A stretch of DNA of 35,499 nt from an uncultured Clostridium sp. (lineage in GTDB: Bacteria; Bacillota; Clostridia; TANB77; CAG-508), in the NCBI GenBank assembly GCA_946545015.1, contig CAMNMV010000010.1:1-35499 (forward strand). The letters are read 5' to 3'. The notes under the pieces are model-generated. The model was not told where the DNA came from. It searched no databases and saw only the letters and a program-made list of their open reading frames with translations. The translations under genes and the position numbers were made by a program. Positions 8,035-16,818 of this stretch are shown piece by piece (the stretch's first letter is position 1; every line of letters begins with the position of its first letter).

Positions 8035-8962
8035 ATTTTTCTTCTTTTCTCTCTTCTTCTTTTTTGTCTTTTATTTTTTTATTTTTTCTTATTGTAATTT
8101 TTCTATCTTTCCTTTCAGTTGTAAATCTTTTTGTTACTATATTACTTATTAAAATTTTCTTTAAAACATCTTCTCTAACATCTGCAATTAATGTTCCATC
8201 TTTTGCAACTGATATTTTTCCAGTTTCTTCTGAAACAACAACTACTATACTATCAGATTCTTTAGATATTCCTATTGCTGCTCTATGTCTTGTTCCTAAT
8301 TCTTTTGCTATATCTTTGTCATCTGCTAAAGGTAAAACACATGCTGCAGCAGCAATTCTGTTTTCACTAATTATAACTGCTCCATCATGAAGTGGAGTTT
8401 TAGGTTCAAATATATTTACTAGTAATTGTGGAGAAACTTCTGCATTCATAACAACTCCATTTTGTATTATGTCTTTAATTTCTATGTCTCTTTCAATTAC
8501 TATTAATGCTCCAGTTTTACTTTTAGCAAGTTCTGATGCTGCAATTACTATTTTATATATATCTTCTTTTGTCTTTGTTGCAATATCACTATCAATTCCA
8601 AAAAACTTAGTTAATTTATTAGTTCCTAATTGTTCTAACCCTCTTCTTAACTCTGGTTGGAAAATAATTAATATTGCTAACACTCCCCAGTTCATAATTC
8701 CTGATAATATTGAATTTAATAGTTTTAAATTTAATGCACCACTTAAAATAGTAATCACCACTAATAATGCAATACCTTTTATTAATTGCCAAGCACGTGA
8801 ACCTCTTAGCATTTTTATTGTATAATACAACAAAAATATGACAATTACTGCATCTATAATAAAACTAATTAATTTAAATGGTGATTCTTGTAATGATTTA
8901 AAATATCCTACTATATTTTCATTATAAAATGTCTCAAATTGTATTCCTAAATTATTAATCAT
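8033..8962 (-). CDS. cdaA: Diadenylate cyclase CdaA (c-di-AMP synthase)
   Basis: CdaA joins two ATP into cyclic di-AMP, which controls potassium and osmolyte uptake and is essential in many Firmicutes. The 309-residue protein has three N-terminal membrane segments (about 32-50, 60-78 and 85-103) and a cytoplasmic DAC domain. The catalytic motifs are LHDGAVI (191-197) and GTRHRAAIGIS (223-233). The C-terminal 40 residues are a Lys/Glu/Arg-rich tail. The ATG follows GAAGG, 16 bp after the 49-residue membrane peptide gene, so the two are co-transcribed. The usual partners cdaR and glmM are not downstream; truA is, behind a terminator. Confidence 0.97.
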   Translation of the reverse strand: MINNLGIQFETFYNENIVGYFKSLQESPFKLISFIIDAVIVIFLLYYTIKMLRGSRAWQLIKGIALLVVITILSGALNLKLLNSILSGIMNWGVLAILIIFQPELRRGLEQLGTNKLTKFFGIDSDIATKTKEDIYKIVIAASELAKSKTGALIVIERDIEIKDIIQNGVVMNAEVSPQLLVNIFEPKTPLHDGAVIISENRIAAAACVLPLADDKDIAKELGTRHRAAIGISKESDSIVVVVSEETGKISVAKDGTLIADVREDVLKKILISNIVTKRFTTERKDRKITIRKNKKIKDKKEEERKEEK

Positions 8963-8978
8963 ATATATAACCTTCTTT

Positions 8979-9128
8979 TTATCTTTGGATTAATGCATAT
9001 ACTAAACTAATTGCTGTTCCAGCTATCATTAATATTGCTAATACTCCTGCCATTATTTTAACAAATACTTGTCCTTTATCCATATTTTTATGTTGTTTTA
9101 CTTTCTTTTCTTGATTTTCTTTTCTCAT
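8979..9128 (-). CDS. 49-residue single-pass membrane peptide (DUF4044-like)
   Basis: A short gene directly upstream of cdaA. The peptide begins MRKENQEKKVKQHKN, a strongly basic cytoplasmic end, and continues into one hydrophobic helix (about residues 22-45, VFVKIMAGVLAILMIAG and on) ending QR. Size and layout match the small DUF4044-type membrane peptides of Firmicutes, whose function is unknown. An AAAGGA lies 10 nt before the ATG, and a good promoter lies at 9163-9190. Only 16 bp separate its stop from the cdaA start. A regulatory role towards CdaA is conceivable but not shown. Confidence 0.7.
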   Translation of the reverse strand: MRKENQEKKVKQHKNMDKGQVFVKIMAGVLAILMIAGTAISLVYALIQR

Positions 9129-9162
9129 CTTTTTTCAATCCTTTCATTTGTTCTACAATAAT

Positions 9163-9190
9163 ATTATAGCATAAGTTTTATATTTTTCAA
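9163..9190 (-). promoter_or_regulatory. Promoter of the cdaA operon
   Basis: Minus strand: TTGAAA (9185-9190), 16 bp, TATAAT (9163-9168), with TG just upstream of the -10 box (extended -10). It lies 35 bp before the small membrane peptide gene. Confidence 0.75.
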
Positions 9191-9195
9191 CATAA

Positions 9196-10500
9196 TTATA
9201 TAATTTCAATAATTACATTTTCTTTTTCAACTTTTTCATTACCGATTTTTATGATTTCACAAATTTTATTTTTAGCTATTTCTAATTGTTCTTTTGAATT
9301 CGCATGAATATATACAAGATCATCTCCGATATTTACTTTATCTCCTACTTTACACTCCATAACAATTCCTACATCTGGATCAATTTTATCTTCTTTTTTT
9401 ATTCTACCTGCTCCTAAAGCACATGCTACTTTTCCTATTTCTTCAGCATTAATTTCATAAATATATCCTTCTTCTTTTGCGCAAACTTTTTCTATAAACT
9501 TTGCTTTAGGAAATTTTTCTGTATCTTCAATATATGAAATATCCCCTTCTTGATTTTTAACAAGTTCTACAAATTTTGCTAAAGCCTTTCCATTTGAAAT
9601 ATTTTCTAATATTCTTTTCTTATTTTCTTCATCATCATTTCCCAATCCTGCCAACTTAATCATTTGATTTCCAAGTTCTAAAACAACTAATTCTAAGTCT
9701 TTAGGCTTGTTTTTTCCACTTAAAAATTCAATTGCTTCAATTACTTCCAAATTATTTCCGACAGCTTTTCCTAATGGCTCATTCATATTAGTAAGTACGC
9801 ATCTCGTTTCTCTATTAGCAAGTTTTCCTATTTCTATCATTTCATTAGCAAGTTTTCTTGCATTTTCAATATTTTTCATAAATGCTCCAAAACCACAAGT
9901 AACATCTAATACTATTTTGTCAGCACCGCTTGCAATTTTTTTACTCATTATACTTGAAGCAATAAGTGGTATACTTTCAACGCAAGAAATCGAGTCCCTT
10001 AAAGCATATAACTTTTTATCTGCAGGCGCCAAGTTTAGTGTTTGTGAAATCATACTTATTCCAATCTTTTCCACATTTTTTACAAAAGTGTTAATATCTA
10101 TTCCTGTTCTATACCCTGGAATTGACTCTAATTTATCAACAGTTCCCCCTGTAAATCCCAATCCTCTTCCTGACATTTTAGCTACCGGAACTCCTAAAGA
10201 TGCTACAATTGGAAGTAATACAATTGATACTTTATCTCCTACTCCTCCTGTTGAATGTTTGTCTACAATTGTTTTTTCTAAACTTGATAAATCTAATATT
10301 TCTCCTGAGTTTGCCATAGCTATTGTCAAATCAGTAGTTTCTTGTTTTGTCATTCCATTCAAAAAAATTGCCATTACCAAGCTACTCGCTTGGTAATCTG
10401 CAATATTTCCATTTGTATAATTTTCCACAAAATATTCAATTTCTTCTTTTGTTAATTCACCCTTATCTCTTTTCTTAGCAATAATTTCCAATATATTCAT
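9196..10500 (-). CDS. pdp: Pyrimidine-nucleoside phosphorylase
   Basis: Cleaves uridine, thymidine or deoxyuridine with phosphate to base and (deoxy)ribose-1-phosphate in nucleoside salvage. The 434-residue length is normal. DKHSTGGVGDK (80-90) forms the phosphate site and SGRGLGFTGGTVDKLESIPG (110-129) is the thymidine/pyrimidine phosphorylase signature. The C-terminal region has the expected hammerhead domain (GYIYEINAEEIGKVACALGAGR). The KHSTGG form is shared by Pdp and DeoA, so specificity for uridine versus thymidine cannot be fixed by eye. AAAGGAG precedes the ATG with a rather long spacing. It sits 53 bp downstream of rnhB; no terminator is seen before the next promoter. Confidence 0.96.
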   Translation of the reverse strand: MNILEIIAKKRDKGELTKEEIEYFVENYTNGNIADYQASSLVMAIFLNGMTKQETTDLTIAMANSGEILDLSSLEKTIVDKHSTGGVGDKVSIVLLPIVASLGVPVAKMSGRGLGFTGGTVDKLESIPGYRTGIDINTFVKNVEKIGISMISQTLNLAPADKKLYALRDSISCVESIPLIASSIMSKKIASGADKIVLDVTCGFGAFMKNIENARKLANEMIEIGKLANRETRCVLTNMNEPLGKAVGNNLEVIEAIEFLSGKNKPKDLELVVLELGNQMIKLAGLGNDDEENKKRILENISNGKALAKFVELVKNQEGDISYIEDTEKFPKAKFIEKVCAKEEGYIYEINAEEIGKVACALGAGRIKKEDKIDPDVGIVMECKVGDKVNIGDDLVYIHANSKEQLEIAKNKICEIIKIGNEKVEKENVIIEII

Positions 10501-10553
10501 TAAATTGATTATCTCCTTTGTTTGTTTTGGTATTATACTTACATATTCTTACT

Positions 10554-11180
10554 CTATACAAAATTCTTAGTAAAACTTCTTCTATGGATATCACAAAGTC
10601 CATATTCTTTGATAGCTGCTATATGAGCTGCTGTCCCATATCCTTTATGTTTTGCAAATCCATATTCTGGATAAATTTCATCCATTTCTCTCATAATTCT
10701 ATCCCTTGTAACTTTTGCAAGTATAGATGCAGCTGATATTGAATATGCTAACGCATCTCCTTTTATTATTGGTTTATATGGAATTCCTAAAGTATCAATT
10801 TTATCTAAAGCATCTACCAATATTAAATCAGGTTTTACATCTAATCCAGAAATTGAATCTGTCAAACCTTTTTTCGTTGCATTTAATATATTTATATTAT
10901 CTATTTCTTTCTCTGATACTATTGATACACAATAACTTATAGCTTCCTCTTTTATCTTATCATATAAAAGTTCTCTCTTTTTTTCAGATACTTTTTTAGA
11001 GTCATTTACCCCTTCAATCATGGAATCTTCTGGCATAATAACACTTGCAACAACTACAGGTCCTGCTAATGGTCCACGTCCTGCTTCATCTATTCCTGCT
11101 ATATATTTAATTCCTTTATTGTGAAATTCTTTTTCAATTTGTTTTAATTTTGTTAATCTTTCTAGTTCTTTTTCTTTCAT
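10554..11180 (-). CDS. rnhB: Ribonuclease HII
   Basis: RNase HII removes RNA primers and single ribonucleotides from RNA-DNA hybrids. The 208-residue protein has the signature IAGIDEAGRGPLAGPVV (27-43), giving catalytic Asp31 and Glu32. LVDALDK (Asp123) and KGDALAYSISAASILAKVTRD (from 140, Asp142) supply the other acidic residues. The C-terminal YPEYGFAKHKGYGTAAH segment is characteristic. The ATG follows AAAGGATAAA. It lies between the pilin-like gene and pdp on the same strand, a loose operon. Confidence 0.98.
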   Translation of the reverse strand: MKEKELERLTKLKQIEKEFHNKGIKYIAGIDEAGRGPLAGPVVVASVIMPEDSMIEGVNDSKKVSEKKRELLYDKIKEEAISYCVSIVSEKEIDNINILNATKKGLTDSISGLDVKPDLILVDALDKIDTLGIPYKPIIKGDALAYSISAASILAKVTRDRIMREMDEIYPEYGFAKHKGYGTAAHIAAIKEYGLCDIHRRSFTKNFV

Positions 11181-11228
11181 TTTAATTTATCCTTTAAAAT
11201 TATTAACCGTTATAGTTCTTATACTTTT

Positions 11229-11732
11229 TTATAATTCTTCTACTTCTGATAAAGTCCAAGAATCTTTTGTATCATCATCATTAATTTTTGAATTATACTT
11301 TATAACAACAGAATTTTCAATTACATTAAAATCTATTGAATATTTATCTTTATTATCTATGTTCTTTAATCCCATTTTCTGTGAAATTTCTTCATTTATT
11401 ACAACATCAAAATTATTTCCATTTTTAGATACATTTCCTTCTCCTAACTGTTCTTTTAAATAATTCTCTGCCGGTTGTAAATATGTTTGTAATTCTCCTG
11501 CATCTTCTGGAGCTTTTCCTGTTCCCAATCTAAAATTAGCTTCTTCACAATATTCTTTTGCTTTTGAATTTATTAATAACATATTAGTTCTAATATTTTC
11601 TACATTGGCTTTTTTGATTGCCTCTGTCCCATAATATATTGCAATAGATGCAATTATCAATAATACAATTATTGTTATTACAAGTGAAGCTAATGTTATA
11701 CCTTTATCATTAAATTTATTTACTCTTTCCAT
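11229..11732 (-). CDS. Type IV pilin-like protein with non-canonical class III-type signal
   Basis: A 167-residue protein with a prepilin-like N-terminus: short charged leader MERVNKFNDKG, then a hydrophobic helix ITLASLVITIIVLLIIASIA (12-31). Cleavage would fall between Gly11 and Ile12. Mature position 5 is Ser rather than the usual Glu. The rest is a soluble domain of about 130 residues with an acidic C-terminus (SWTLSEVEEL); one Cys only. I chose the second ATG (11730-11732) because AAAGGATGG precedes it at proper distance, while the first ATG overlaps that site. No assembly ATPase or prepilin peptidase is in the window. It may be a pseudopilin or a membrane-anchored protein of unknown role. 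Confidence 0.65.
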   Translation of the reverse strand: MERVNKFNDKGITLASLVITIIVLLIIASIAIYYGTEAIKKANVENIRTNMLLINSKAKEYCEEANFRLGTGKAPEDAGELQTYLQPAENYLKEQLGEGNVSKNGNNFDVVINEEISQKMGLKNIDNKDKYSIDFNVIENSVVIKYNSKINDDDTKDSWTLSEVEEL

Positions 11733-11840
11733 TTGTACCATCCTTTACTTTTTTCTATATTATATAGTTTATATTAATTAATTTCAACAAATTTATATAA
11801 ACTTTTCACACAATTTTCACAAATATTTTATACTTCTTTA

Positions 11841-11869
11841 TTGTAATTTAATTTTTAAAGTATTAAAAT
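11841..11869 (+). promoter_or_regulatory. Predicted promoter of htrA
   Basis: TTGTAA (11841-11846), 17 bp, TAAAAT (11864-11869), 25 bp before the GGAGG of htrA. Confidence 0.6.
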
Positions 11870-11893
11870 AAGTATCGAACGGAGGTCTTATTT

Positions 11894-13216
11894 ATGGAAA
11901 ATGAAAATATTAAAAATAATGAAAATAAAGAGGAAAACATTAGAAAACAAAAAATAGTTGAAAATAATGCTACTACTAATCAACAAAATTTTAAATCTGT
12001 TACTAATCAGCCAAAGGTGAAAAAACAACATAAAGAAAAAACAAAGAAAAATAATACTTTTGGAAAAACTGTAGTAATACCTTTTATTAGTGGAGTATTA
12101 GGATGTTCTGCAGTTTTAGGAACTATATTATTGGTTCCAGATATAAAAAAAGCAGTATTTCCTGAAACCCCATCTTATATAAGTACAGCCCCTAGCAATT
12201 CAACTAGTTCTGATGGAACAGTTAAACAAGTTGACTTAGAAAAATATTCAAATACATCTGTTTATGCTGCAAATAAAATTCTACCATCAATAGTTGGAAT
12301 AAAAGTAGAATATACTGTAAGTTCAAATCTTTTTATGTTTGGAAATACTCCACAAACTTCATCTGCTTCAGCTACAGGATCTGGAATAATTATTAGTGAT
12401 GATGGTTATATATTAACTAATAATCATATAGTTTCTACCTCATCATCTGAATCTTATTATGAAGTATCAGATGCCAATAAAGTAACTGTAACATTATATA
12501 ATGATGAAACAGAATATGAAGCAAAAATAATTGGGAAAGATGAACAAACTGATTTAGCAGTTATAAAAATAGATAAAGATGGACTATCTAAAGCTGAATT
12601 TGCAGATTCAGATTCAATTAAAGTTGGTGAATTTGCTATGGCTGTTGGAAATCCTTTAGGTATGCAAAGTAGTATCACTTGTGGAGTTATAAGTGCTGTA
12701 AATAGAGATGTGACAGATTCTGATGGAAAAACATTTACATTAATTCAAACAGATGCTGCTATAAATGCTGGAAATAGCGGTGGTGCCTTAGTAAACAGTG
12801 AAGGAAAAGTAATTGGTATAAATACATTAAAACTTTCAGGAACTGGAGTTGAAGGAATAGGATTTGCTATTCCTATAAATTCTACAACTGATATAACATC
12901 ACAATTAATTCAATATAGTAAAGTAAAAAGACCATTTATAGGAATTACAGGAGTAGATTTAGATGAAAAAACAGCTAAAGTTTATAATTTAGTTGTTGGT
13001 GTATATGTAAAACGTGTTGAAGATTTTTCAGCTGCTGAAAGATCTGGATTAAAAATTGGAGATGTAATAATTGAAGTTGAAGGAAATAAAATTAATTCGA
13101 TGGATGAATTAAATAAAATTAAAAATTCTAAAAAAATTGGTGATGAATTAAAAATAAAAGTAAATAGAAATGGAAAAGAACAAGATTTAACAATCACACT
13201 TGGTGAACAACCATAA
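11894..13216 (+). CDS. htrA: HtrA/DegP-like membrane-anchored serine protease
   Basis: A 440-residue S1C-family protease for extracytoplasmic protein quality control. Residues 1-57 form a cytoplasmic tail rich in Asn, Lys and Glu, then a single membrane anchor spans about 58-81. The trypsin-like domain follows, with the triad His178 (TNNHIV), Asp220 (DEQTDLAVIKI) and Ser295 (NAGNSGGAL). A Ser/Thr-rich linker precedes it. One C-terminal PDZ domain lies at about 348-438 (PFIGITGVDL to DLTITLGE). GGAGG precedes the ATG and a promoter lies at 11841-11869. It is monocistronic. A CssRS operator was not identified. Confidence 0.96.
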   Translation: MENENIKNNENKEENIRKQKIVENNATTNQQNFKSVTNQPKVKKQHKEKTKKNNTFGKTVVIPFISGVLGCSAVLGTILLVPDIKKAVFPETPSYISTAPSNSTSSDGTVKQVDLEKYSNTSVYAANKILPSIVGIKVEYTVSSNLFMFGNTPQTSSASATGSGIIISDDGYILTNNHIVSTSSSESYYEVSDANKVTVTLYNDETEYEAKIIGKDEQTDLAVIKIDKDGLSKAEFADSDSIKVGEFAMAVGNPLGMQSSITCGVISAVNRDVTDSDGKTFTLIQTDAAINAGNSGGALVNSEGKVIGINTLKLSGTGVEGIGFAIPINSTTDITSQLIQYSKVKRPFIGITGVDLDEKTAKVYNLVVGVYVKRVEDFSAAERSGLKIGDVIIEVEGNKINSMDELNKIKNSKKIGDELKIKVNRNGKEQDLTITLGEQP

Positions 13217-13247
13217 TTTTCTAATTATTCACTTTAAATTCACACAA

Positions 13248-13275
13248 TGGACAAAATTCATTGTTATATTATAAT
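13248..13275 (+). promoter_or_regulatory. Possible promoter downstream of htrA
   Basis: TGGACA (13248-13253), 16 bp, TATAAT (13270-13275), just after the htrA stop codon and before a structured, terminator-ended stretch with no ORF. Confidence 0.45.
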
Positions 13276-13281
13276 CATAAT

Positions 13282-13372
13282 CAGAAAAGAAAACTGATTA
13301 TAAATTTGAAAAAACATCCCCTTTTATTTTCAAATAAAGAAGCAAGTTTTAAAGCTTGCTTCTTTTTTTTAT
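13282..13372 (+). ncRNA. Candidate intergenic small RNA
   Basis: About 90 nt between a promoter-like site and a strong terminator, without an ORF. Inside lies a 9-bp pair, ATTTGAAAA (13303-13311) with TTTTCAAAT (13327-13335), whose loop displays CATCCCC, an unusually C-rich run for this genome and complementary to G-rich ribosome binding sites. A second small pair, ATAATCAG (13277-13284) with CTGATTAT (13294-13301), overlaps the proposed start. It could equally be the 3' UTR of htrA. Confidence 0.35.
13337..13371 (+). terminator. Strong intrinsic terminator after htrA
   Basis: AAGAAGCAAG (13337-13346), 8-nt loop, CTTGCTTCTT (13355-13364), then T8. It may also serve the convergent membrane-protein gene on the minus strand. 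Confidence 0.9.
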
Positions 13373-13421
13373 ATTATTTCTTATTTATTTTTCTTTTTTT
13401 ATTTTATTGTTACATTTCTTA

Positions 13422-14264
13422 CTATATAACTACTAAGTCCATTTCACTGGTACGTTTTTCATTCCCATAAGCAAAAATTATATAAATACTTCCATCATCA
13501 ATATAAAATTCTTCAATGTTTTCTACTTTATACTTATCAGAATTTAAATCTCTCTCAAATATATCATATCCAAGTGCTTTTAAATCTTCTGCTTTTTTAT
13601 TTTCATTTTTAACTTCTTGTTCTATTTTACTTTGAACAAATTCTTTTTGTACATTTTCCAATTTTAATACATCTTCAAGATTTACTTCTTTATCTTCATC
13701 TAAACTATAATTATATGTTTTAGCAATAATTCTTTGTGCACTATTTCCTTCTTTTAAATTTGCTTTAATTGCTACTGATAGTATTCCATCTTGGATATAT
13801 GCAGTATAATCTACAGTATAAATTGAGTTTTTATTCTTTGTTTCCATTATACTTTCAGCTTTGTTTTTAAATATATTTTCAATTTCTTTATTATATTTTT
13901 CTATTTGTTCTCCCTTAACATTTATATGTGGAATTCTAACACTTATATCATAATTATTTTCTTCATTTTCAACCTTTTTATAACTTGTATAAACAAGATT
14001 TTGATTTAATTTTTCTTTTTTGCCTTTATATTTATCATCATAATTTTTTAATTCATTTTTAAATAATTTATCAAAGTCAGTCTTTAATATTTCATATCCT
14101 TCTTCGCTTTTTCCTTTTAAATTTCCAATCGTTGTAACTGTCTTTCCTTCTATAAATTGACCATAAATAACAAGAATAATAGATAAAATGCATATACCTA
14201 TTATCACAGAATATATAATTTTATATTTTAAATATAATTTTGTCTCTGGCAAAGTTACATTCAT
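13422..14264 (-). CDS. Membrane-anchored protein with RsiV-like DUF4163/DUF3298 domain
   Basis: A 280-residue protein with a short cytoplasmic end, one membrane segment (about 16-38) and a large extracellular part. The latter has IRVP-like RIPHINVKGEQIEKYNKEIENIF, then a Tyr-rich strand region, then NYSLDEDKEVNLEDVLK, which recalls the lysozyme-binding DUF4163/DUF3298 region of the anti-sigma factor RsiV. Unlike RsiV it has almost no cytoplasmic anti-sigma domain, and no ECF sigma gene is adjacent, so it is probably not an anti-sigma factor. The start is the ATG at 14262-14264, which follows AAAGAGGGAATAAAG; a longer frame to 14324 has no such site. The similarity is by eye only. Confidence 0.6.
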   Translation of the reverse strand: MNVTLPETKLYLKYKIIYSVIIGICILSIILVIYGQFIEGKTVTTIGNLKGKSEEGYEILKTDFDKLFKNELKNYDDKYKGKKEKLNQNLVYTSYKKVENEENNYDISVRIPHINVKGEQIEKYNKEIENIFKNKAESIMETKNKNSIYTVDYTAYIQDGILSVAIKANLKEGNSAQRIIAKTYNYSLDEDKEVNLEDVLKLENVQKEFVQSKIEQEVKNENKKAEDLKALGYDIFERDLNSDKYKVENIEEFYIDDGSIYIIFAYGNEKRTSEMDLVVI

Positions 14265-14372
14265 CTTTATTCCCTCTTTCTTTAGTATCATATTAATTAT
14301 AACATTTAAAATTATCATTTTCAATATCTTTTTTTATATTGTAGAAAATTTAATCTTAACACCATTAAATTA

Positions 14373-14401
14373 TTGACTTATCATAGTTTTTGAGGTATTA
14401 T
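14373..14401 (+). promoter_or_regulatory. Promoter of clpE-pgsA
   Basis: TTGACT (14373-14378), 17 bp, TATTAT (14396-14401), close to sigma-A consensus, 37 bp before the clpE start. No clear CtsR tandem heptamer overlaps it. Confidence 0.78.
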
Positions 14402-14438
14402 ATATATTGAATTTTTAAATAAAGAAAGGATAAAAAGT

Positions 14439-16808
14439 ATGTTATGTTCAGATTGTAAGAAAAATACAGCTATACTTTTTTTTAATAAAGTAGAAAATGG
14501 CAAAGAAACAATGGAAGGTCTTTGCTATGAATGTGCTCAAAAACGAGGAATAAATCCTCTTGATGTGCTTTCTAAACAGCAAGATGTTTTGGGTAAAGAT
14601 AATATAAATCTTAATGATATGTCTAAACAATTCGAAAATATCTTTAAAGATTTAGCTGAAAATATTAACTTAGAAGATATTGAAAATATGGATGGAGCAA
14701 TAACATTTGGGCCATCAGAAGATGGTTTAGATGACAATGAAGAAACACCTAAAATTTCTGGTGCTGCAATTCCATTAGGTTCCCTTTTTTCAAATATGTT
14801 TGGAGCCAAAAATGAAGCTACTCAAAATCAATTTGAAAATGAAGGAACTGGAAGAAAAAAAGTTAAAGTTGAAAAAAAGAAAAATCCAAAACAAAATAAA
14901 AAGAAAAAATATCTTGATAATTTTGGAACCAATTTAACAAATAAAGCCAAAAACAACGAATTAGATATAGTTGTTGGTAGAGATAAAGAAATTCAAAGAA
15001 TTATACAAATTCTAAATAGACGTTCTAAAAATAATCCTTGCTTAATTGGTGAACCAGGTGTTGGTAAAACAGCTATAGCCCAAGGATTAGCAATAAAAAT
15101 AGCAAATCAAAATGTCCCTGCAAAATTACTAGATAAAGAAGTTTATCTTTTAGATATGACTGCAGTATTAGCCGGAACTCAATTTAGAGGTCAATTTGAA
15201 TCTAGAATGAAAGGGATAATTGATGAATGTAAAGAATTTGGAAATATTATTCTAGTAATTGATGAAATCCATAATATAATTGGTGCTGGTGACGGTGAAC
15301 ATTCAATGAATGCAGCAAACATTTTAAAACCTGCCCTATCAAATGGGGAAATTCAATTAATTGGTACTACAACTTTAAAAGAATATAGAAAATATATTGA
15401 AAAAGATTCTGCATTAGAAAGACGTTTCCAACAAGTTCTTGTTGAAGAACCAAACATTGATGATTCAATTGGTATTTTGGAAGGAATTAAAAAATATTAT
15501 GAAGAATACCATAAAGTAAAAATTTCTTCAGATGTTATAAGACAAACAGTTATTATGTCTGAAAAATACATTCATGACAGATTTTTACCTGATAAAGCAA
15601 TTGACATATTAGATGAAGCTTGTTCTAGAATAAATCTAGAAAATAAGGAATTATTTAAATTAGAATTATTAAAGCAAGAATTAAAAAAAGTTCAAGCTGA
15701 AAAAGAAGAAGTTGTCGCAGCTGACTCAACTGAAGATTATCAAAAAGCTGCTGATTTAAAAACAAAAGAATGTCAACTAATTGAAAAAATAGATTCTATA
15801 AACAGTAAAATGAAACTTAAAAATCTAACTATTCAAGATATAGCAACAGTTATTGAAAGCTGGACAAAAATTCCAGTGAAGAAAATAACAGAAGCAGAAA
15901 CTCAAAAATTACTTAATCTAGAGACAAATCTCCACAAAAGAGTTATAGGACAAGAAGCAGCTGTTAATGCTGTATCAAGAGCTATTAGAAGAAACCGTGC
16001 AGGTCTTCAAAGCACAAAAAGACCACCTTCATTTATATTTGTTGGACCTACTGGAGTTGGAAAAACAGAACTTGCAAAATCACTTGCCTTTGAAATGTTC
16101 GGCTCTGAAGAATCAATAATAAGAGTTGATATGTCTGAATATATGGAAAGTCATTCAACTTCAAAATTAATTGGTTCTCCCCCTGGTTATGTTGGTTATG
16201 ATGATGCAGGTCAATTAACTGAAAAAGTTAAAAGAAAACCTTATTCAATAATATTATTTGATGAAATAGAAAAAGCACATCCTGATGTATTTAATATTTT
16301 ACTTCAAGTATTAGATGATGGAAAACTTACAGACAGTCAAGGAAATACAGTTAATTTTTCAAATACAATTATTATTATGACATCAAATGCTGGATCAAAC
16401 CTTAATAATAATTCAATAGGATTTGGAAAACAAACCGTAGATAAAAGCAAAATTGAAGATAGTTTAAAAACTGTATTTAGACCTGAATTTTTAAATAGAG
16501 TAGATGAAGTTATTGTATTTGATTCTTTAACTCAAACAGAATTAATACAAATTGTTAATTTAATGTTATCTGATACAGTTAAAGCTTTAAAAGAAAAAAA
16601 TATTACAATAACAGTTTCTGATGAAGCCAAAAAATATCTTTTAGATAAAGGTACAAATATTAAATTTGGTGCAAGACCACTAAGAAGAGCAATCCAAAGA
16701 TATTTGGAAGATGAACTTTCTGAAAAAATCTTAAGAACAGAATTAAAGGATGGTCAAAATATAACAATAGATTTAGAAAATAATGAACTAAAATTTGAAA
16801 TAAATTAA
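14439..16808 (+). CDS. clpE: ClpE-type AAA+ unfoldase with N-terminal zinc finger
   Basis: Two-ring Hsp100 ATPase that unfolds substrates for ClpP. Instead of the usual Clp_N repeats it opens with a four-Cys zinc finger (Cys3, Cys6, Cys29, Cys32), the layout of ClpE. Residues 40-158 are a variable, acidic then Lys-rich linker. The first AAA+ module has Walker A GEPGVGKT (204-211) and Walker B ILVIDEI (271-277). The second has GPTGVGKT (536-543) and a SIGFG loop near 656-660 for ClpP docking. A coiled-coil/UVR-like middle segment lies at about 400-460. It is 789 residues, longer than B. subtilis ClpE (about 700) mainly through the linker. AGAAAGGA precedes the ATG; pgsA follows after 10 bp. 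Confidence 0.9.
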   Translation: MLCSDCKKNTAILFFNKVENGKETMEGLCYECAQKRGINPLDVLSKQQDVLGKDNINLNDMSKQFENIFKDLAENINLEDIENMDGAITFGPSEDGLDDNEETPKISGAAIPLGSLFSNMFGAKNEATQNQFENEGTGRKKVKVEKKKNPKQNKKKKYLDNFGTNLTNKAKNNELDIVVGRDKEIQRIIQILNRRSKNNPCLIGEPGVGKTAIAQGLAIKIANQNVPAKLLDKEVYLLDMTAVLAGTQFRGQFESRMKGIIDECKEFGNIILVIDEIHNIIGAGDGEHSMNAANILKPALSNGEIQLIGTTTLKEYRKYIEKDSALERRFQQVLVEEPNIDDSIGILEGIKKYYEEYHKVKISSDVIRQTVIMSEKYIHDRFLPDKAIDILDEACSRINLENKELFKLELLKQELKKVQAEKEEVVAADSTEDYQKAADLKTKECQLIEKIDSINSKMKLKNLTIQDIATVIESWTKIPVKKITEAETQKLLNLETNLHKRVIGQEAAVNAVSRAIRRNRAGLQSTKRPPSFIFVGPTGVGKTELAKSLAFEMFGSEESIIRVDMSEYMESHSTSKLIGSPPGYVGYDDAGQLTEKVKRKPYSIILFDEIEKAHPDVFNILLQVLDDGKLTDSQGNTVNFSNTIIIMTSNAGSNLNNNSIGFGKQTVDKSKIEDSLKTVFRPEFLNRVDEVIVFDSLTQTELIQIVNLMLSDTVKALKEKNITITVSDEAKKYLLDKGTNIKFGARPLRRAIQRYLEDELSEKILRTELKDGQNITIDLENNELKFEIN

Positions 16809-16818
16809 TGGAGGAATT

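Noticed and set aside
9707..10396. 229-codon open frame on the plus strand
   Set aside because: Antisense to pdp, whose motifs are complete; the frame has no SD and a low-complexity Ser/Ile/Phe translation.
13261..13470. 69-codon Phe/Tyr-rich frame on the plus strand
   Set aside because: Starts with TTG, has no SD and reads through the strong terminator at 13337-13371.
14373..14401. CtsR operator at the clpE promoter
   Set aside because: TTGACT and TTTGAGG recur 17 bp apart, not with the 10-bp spacing of the tandem heptamer, and the second copy is imperfect.
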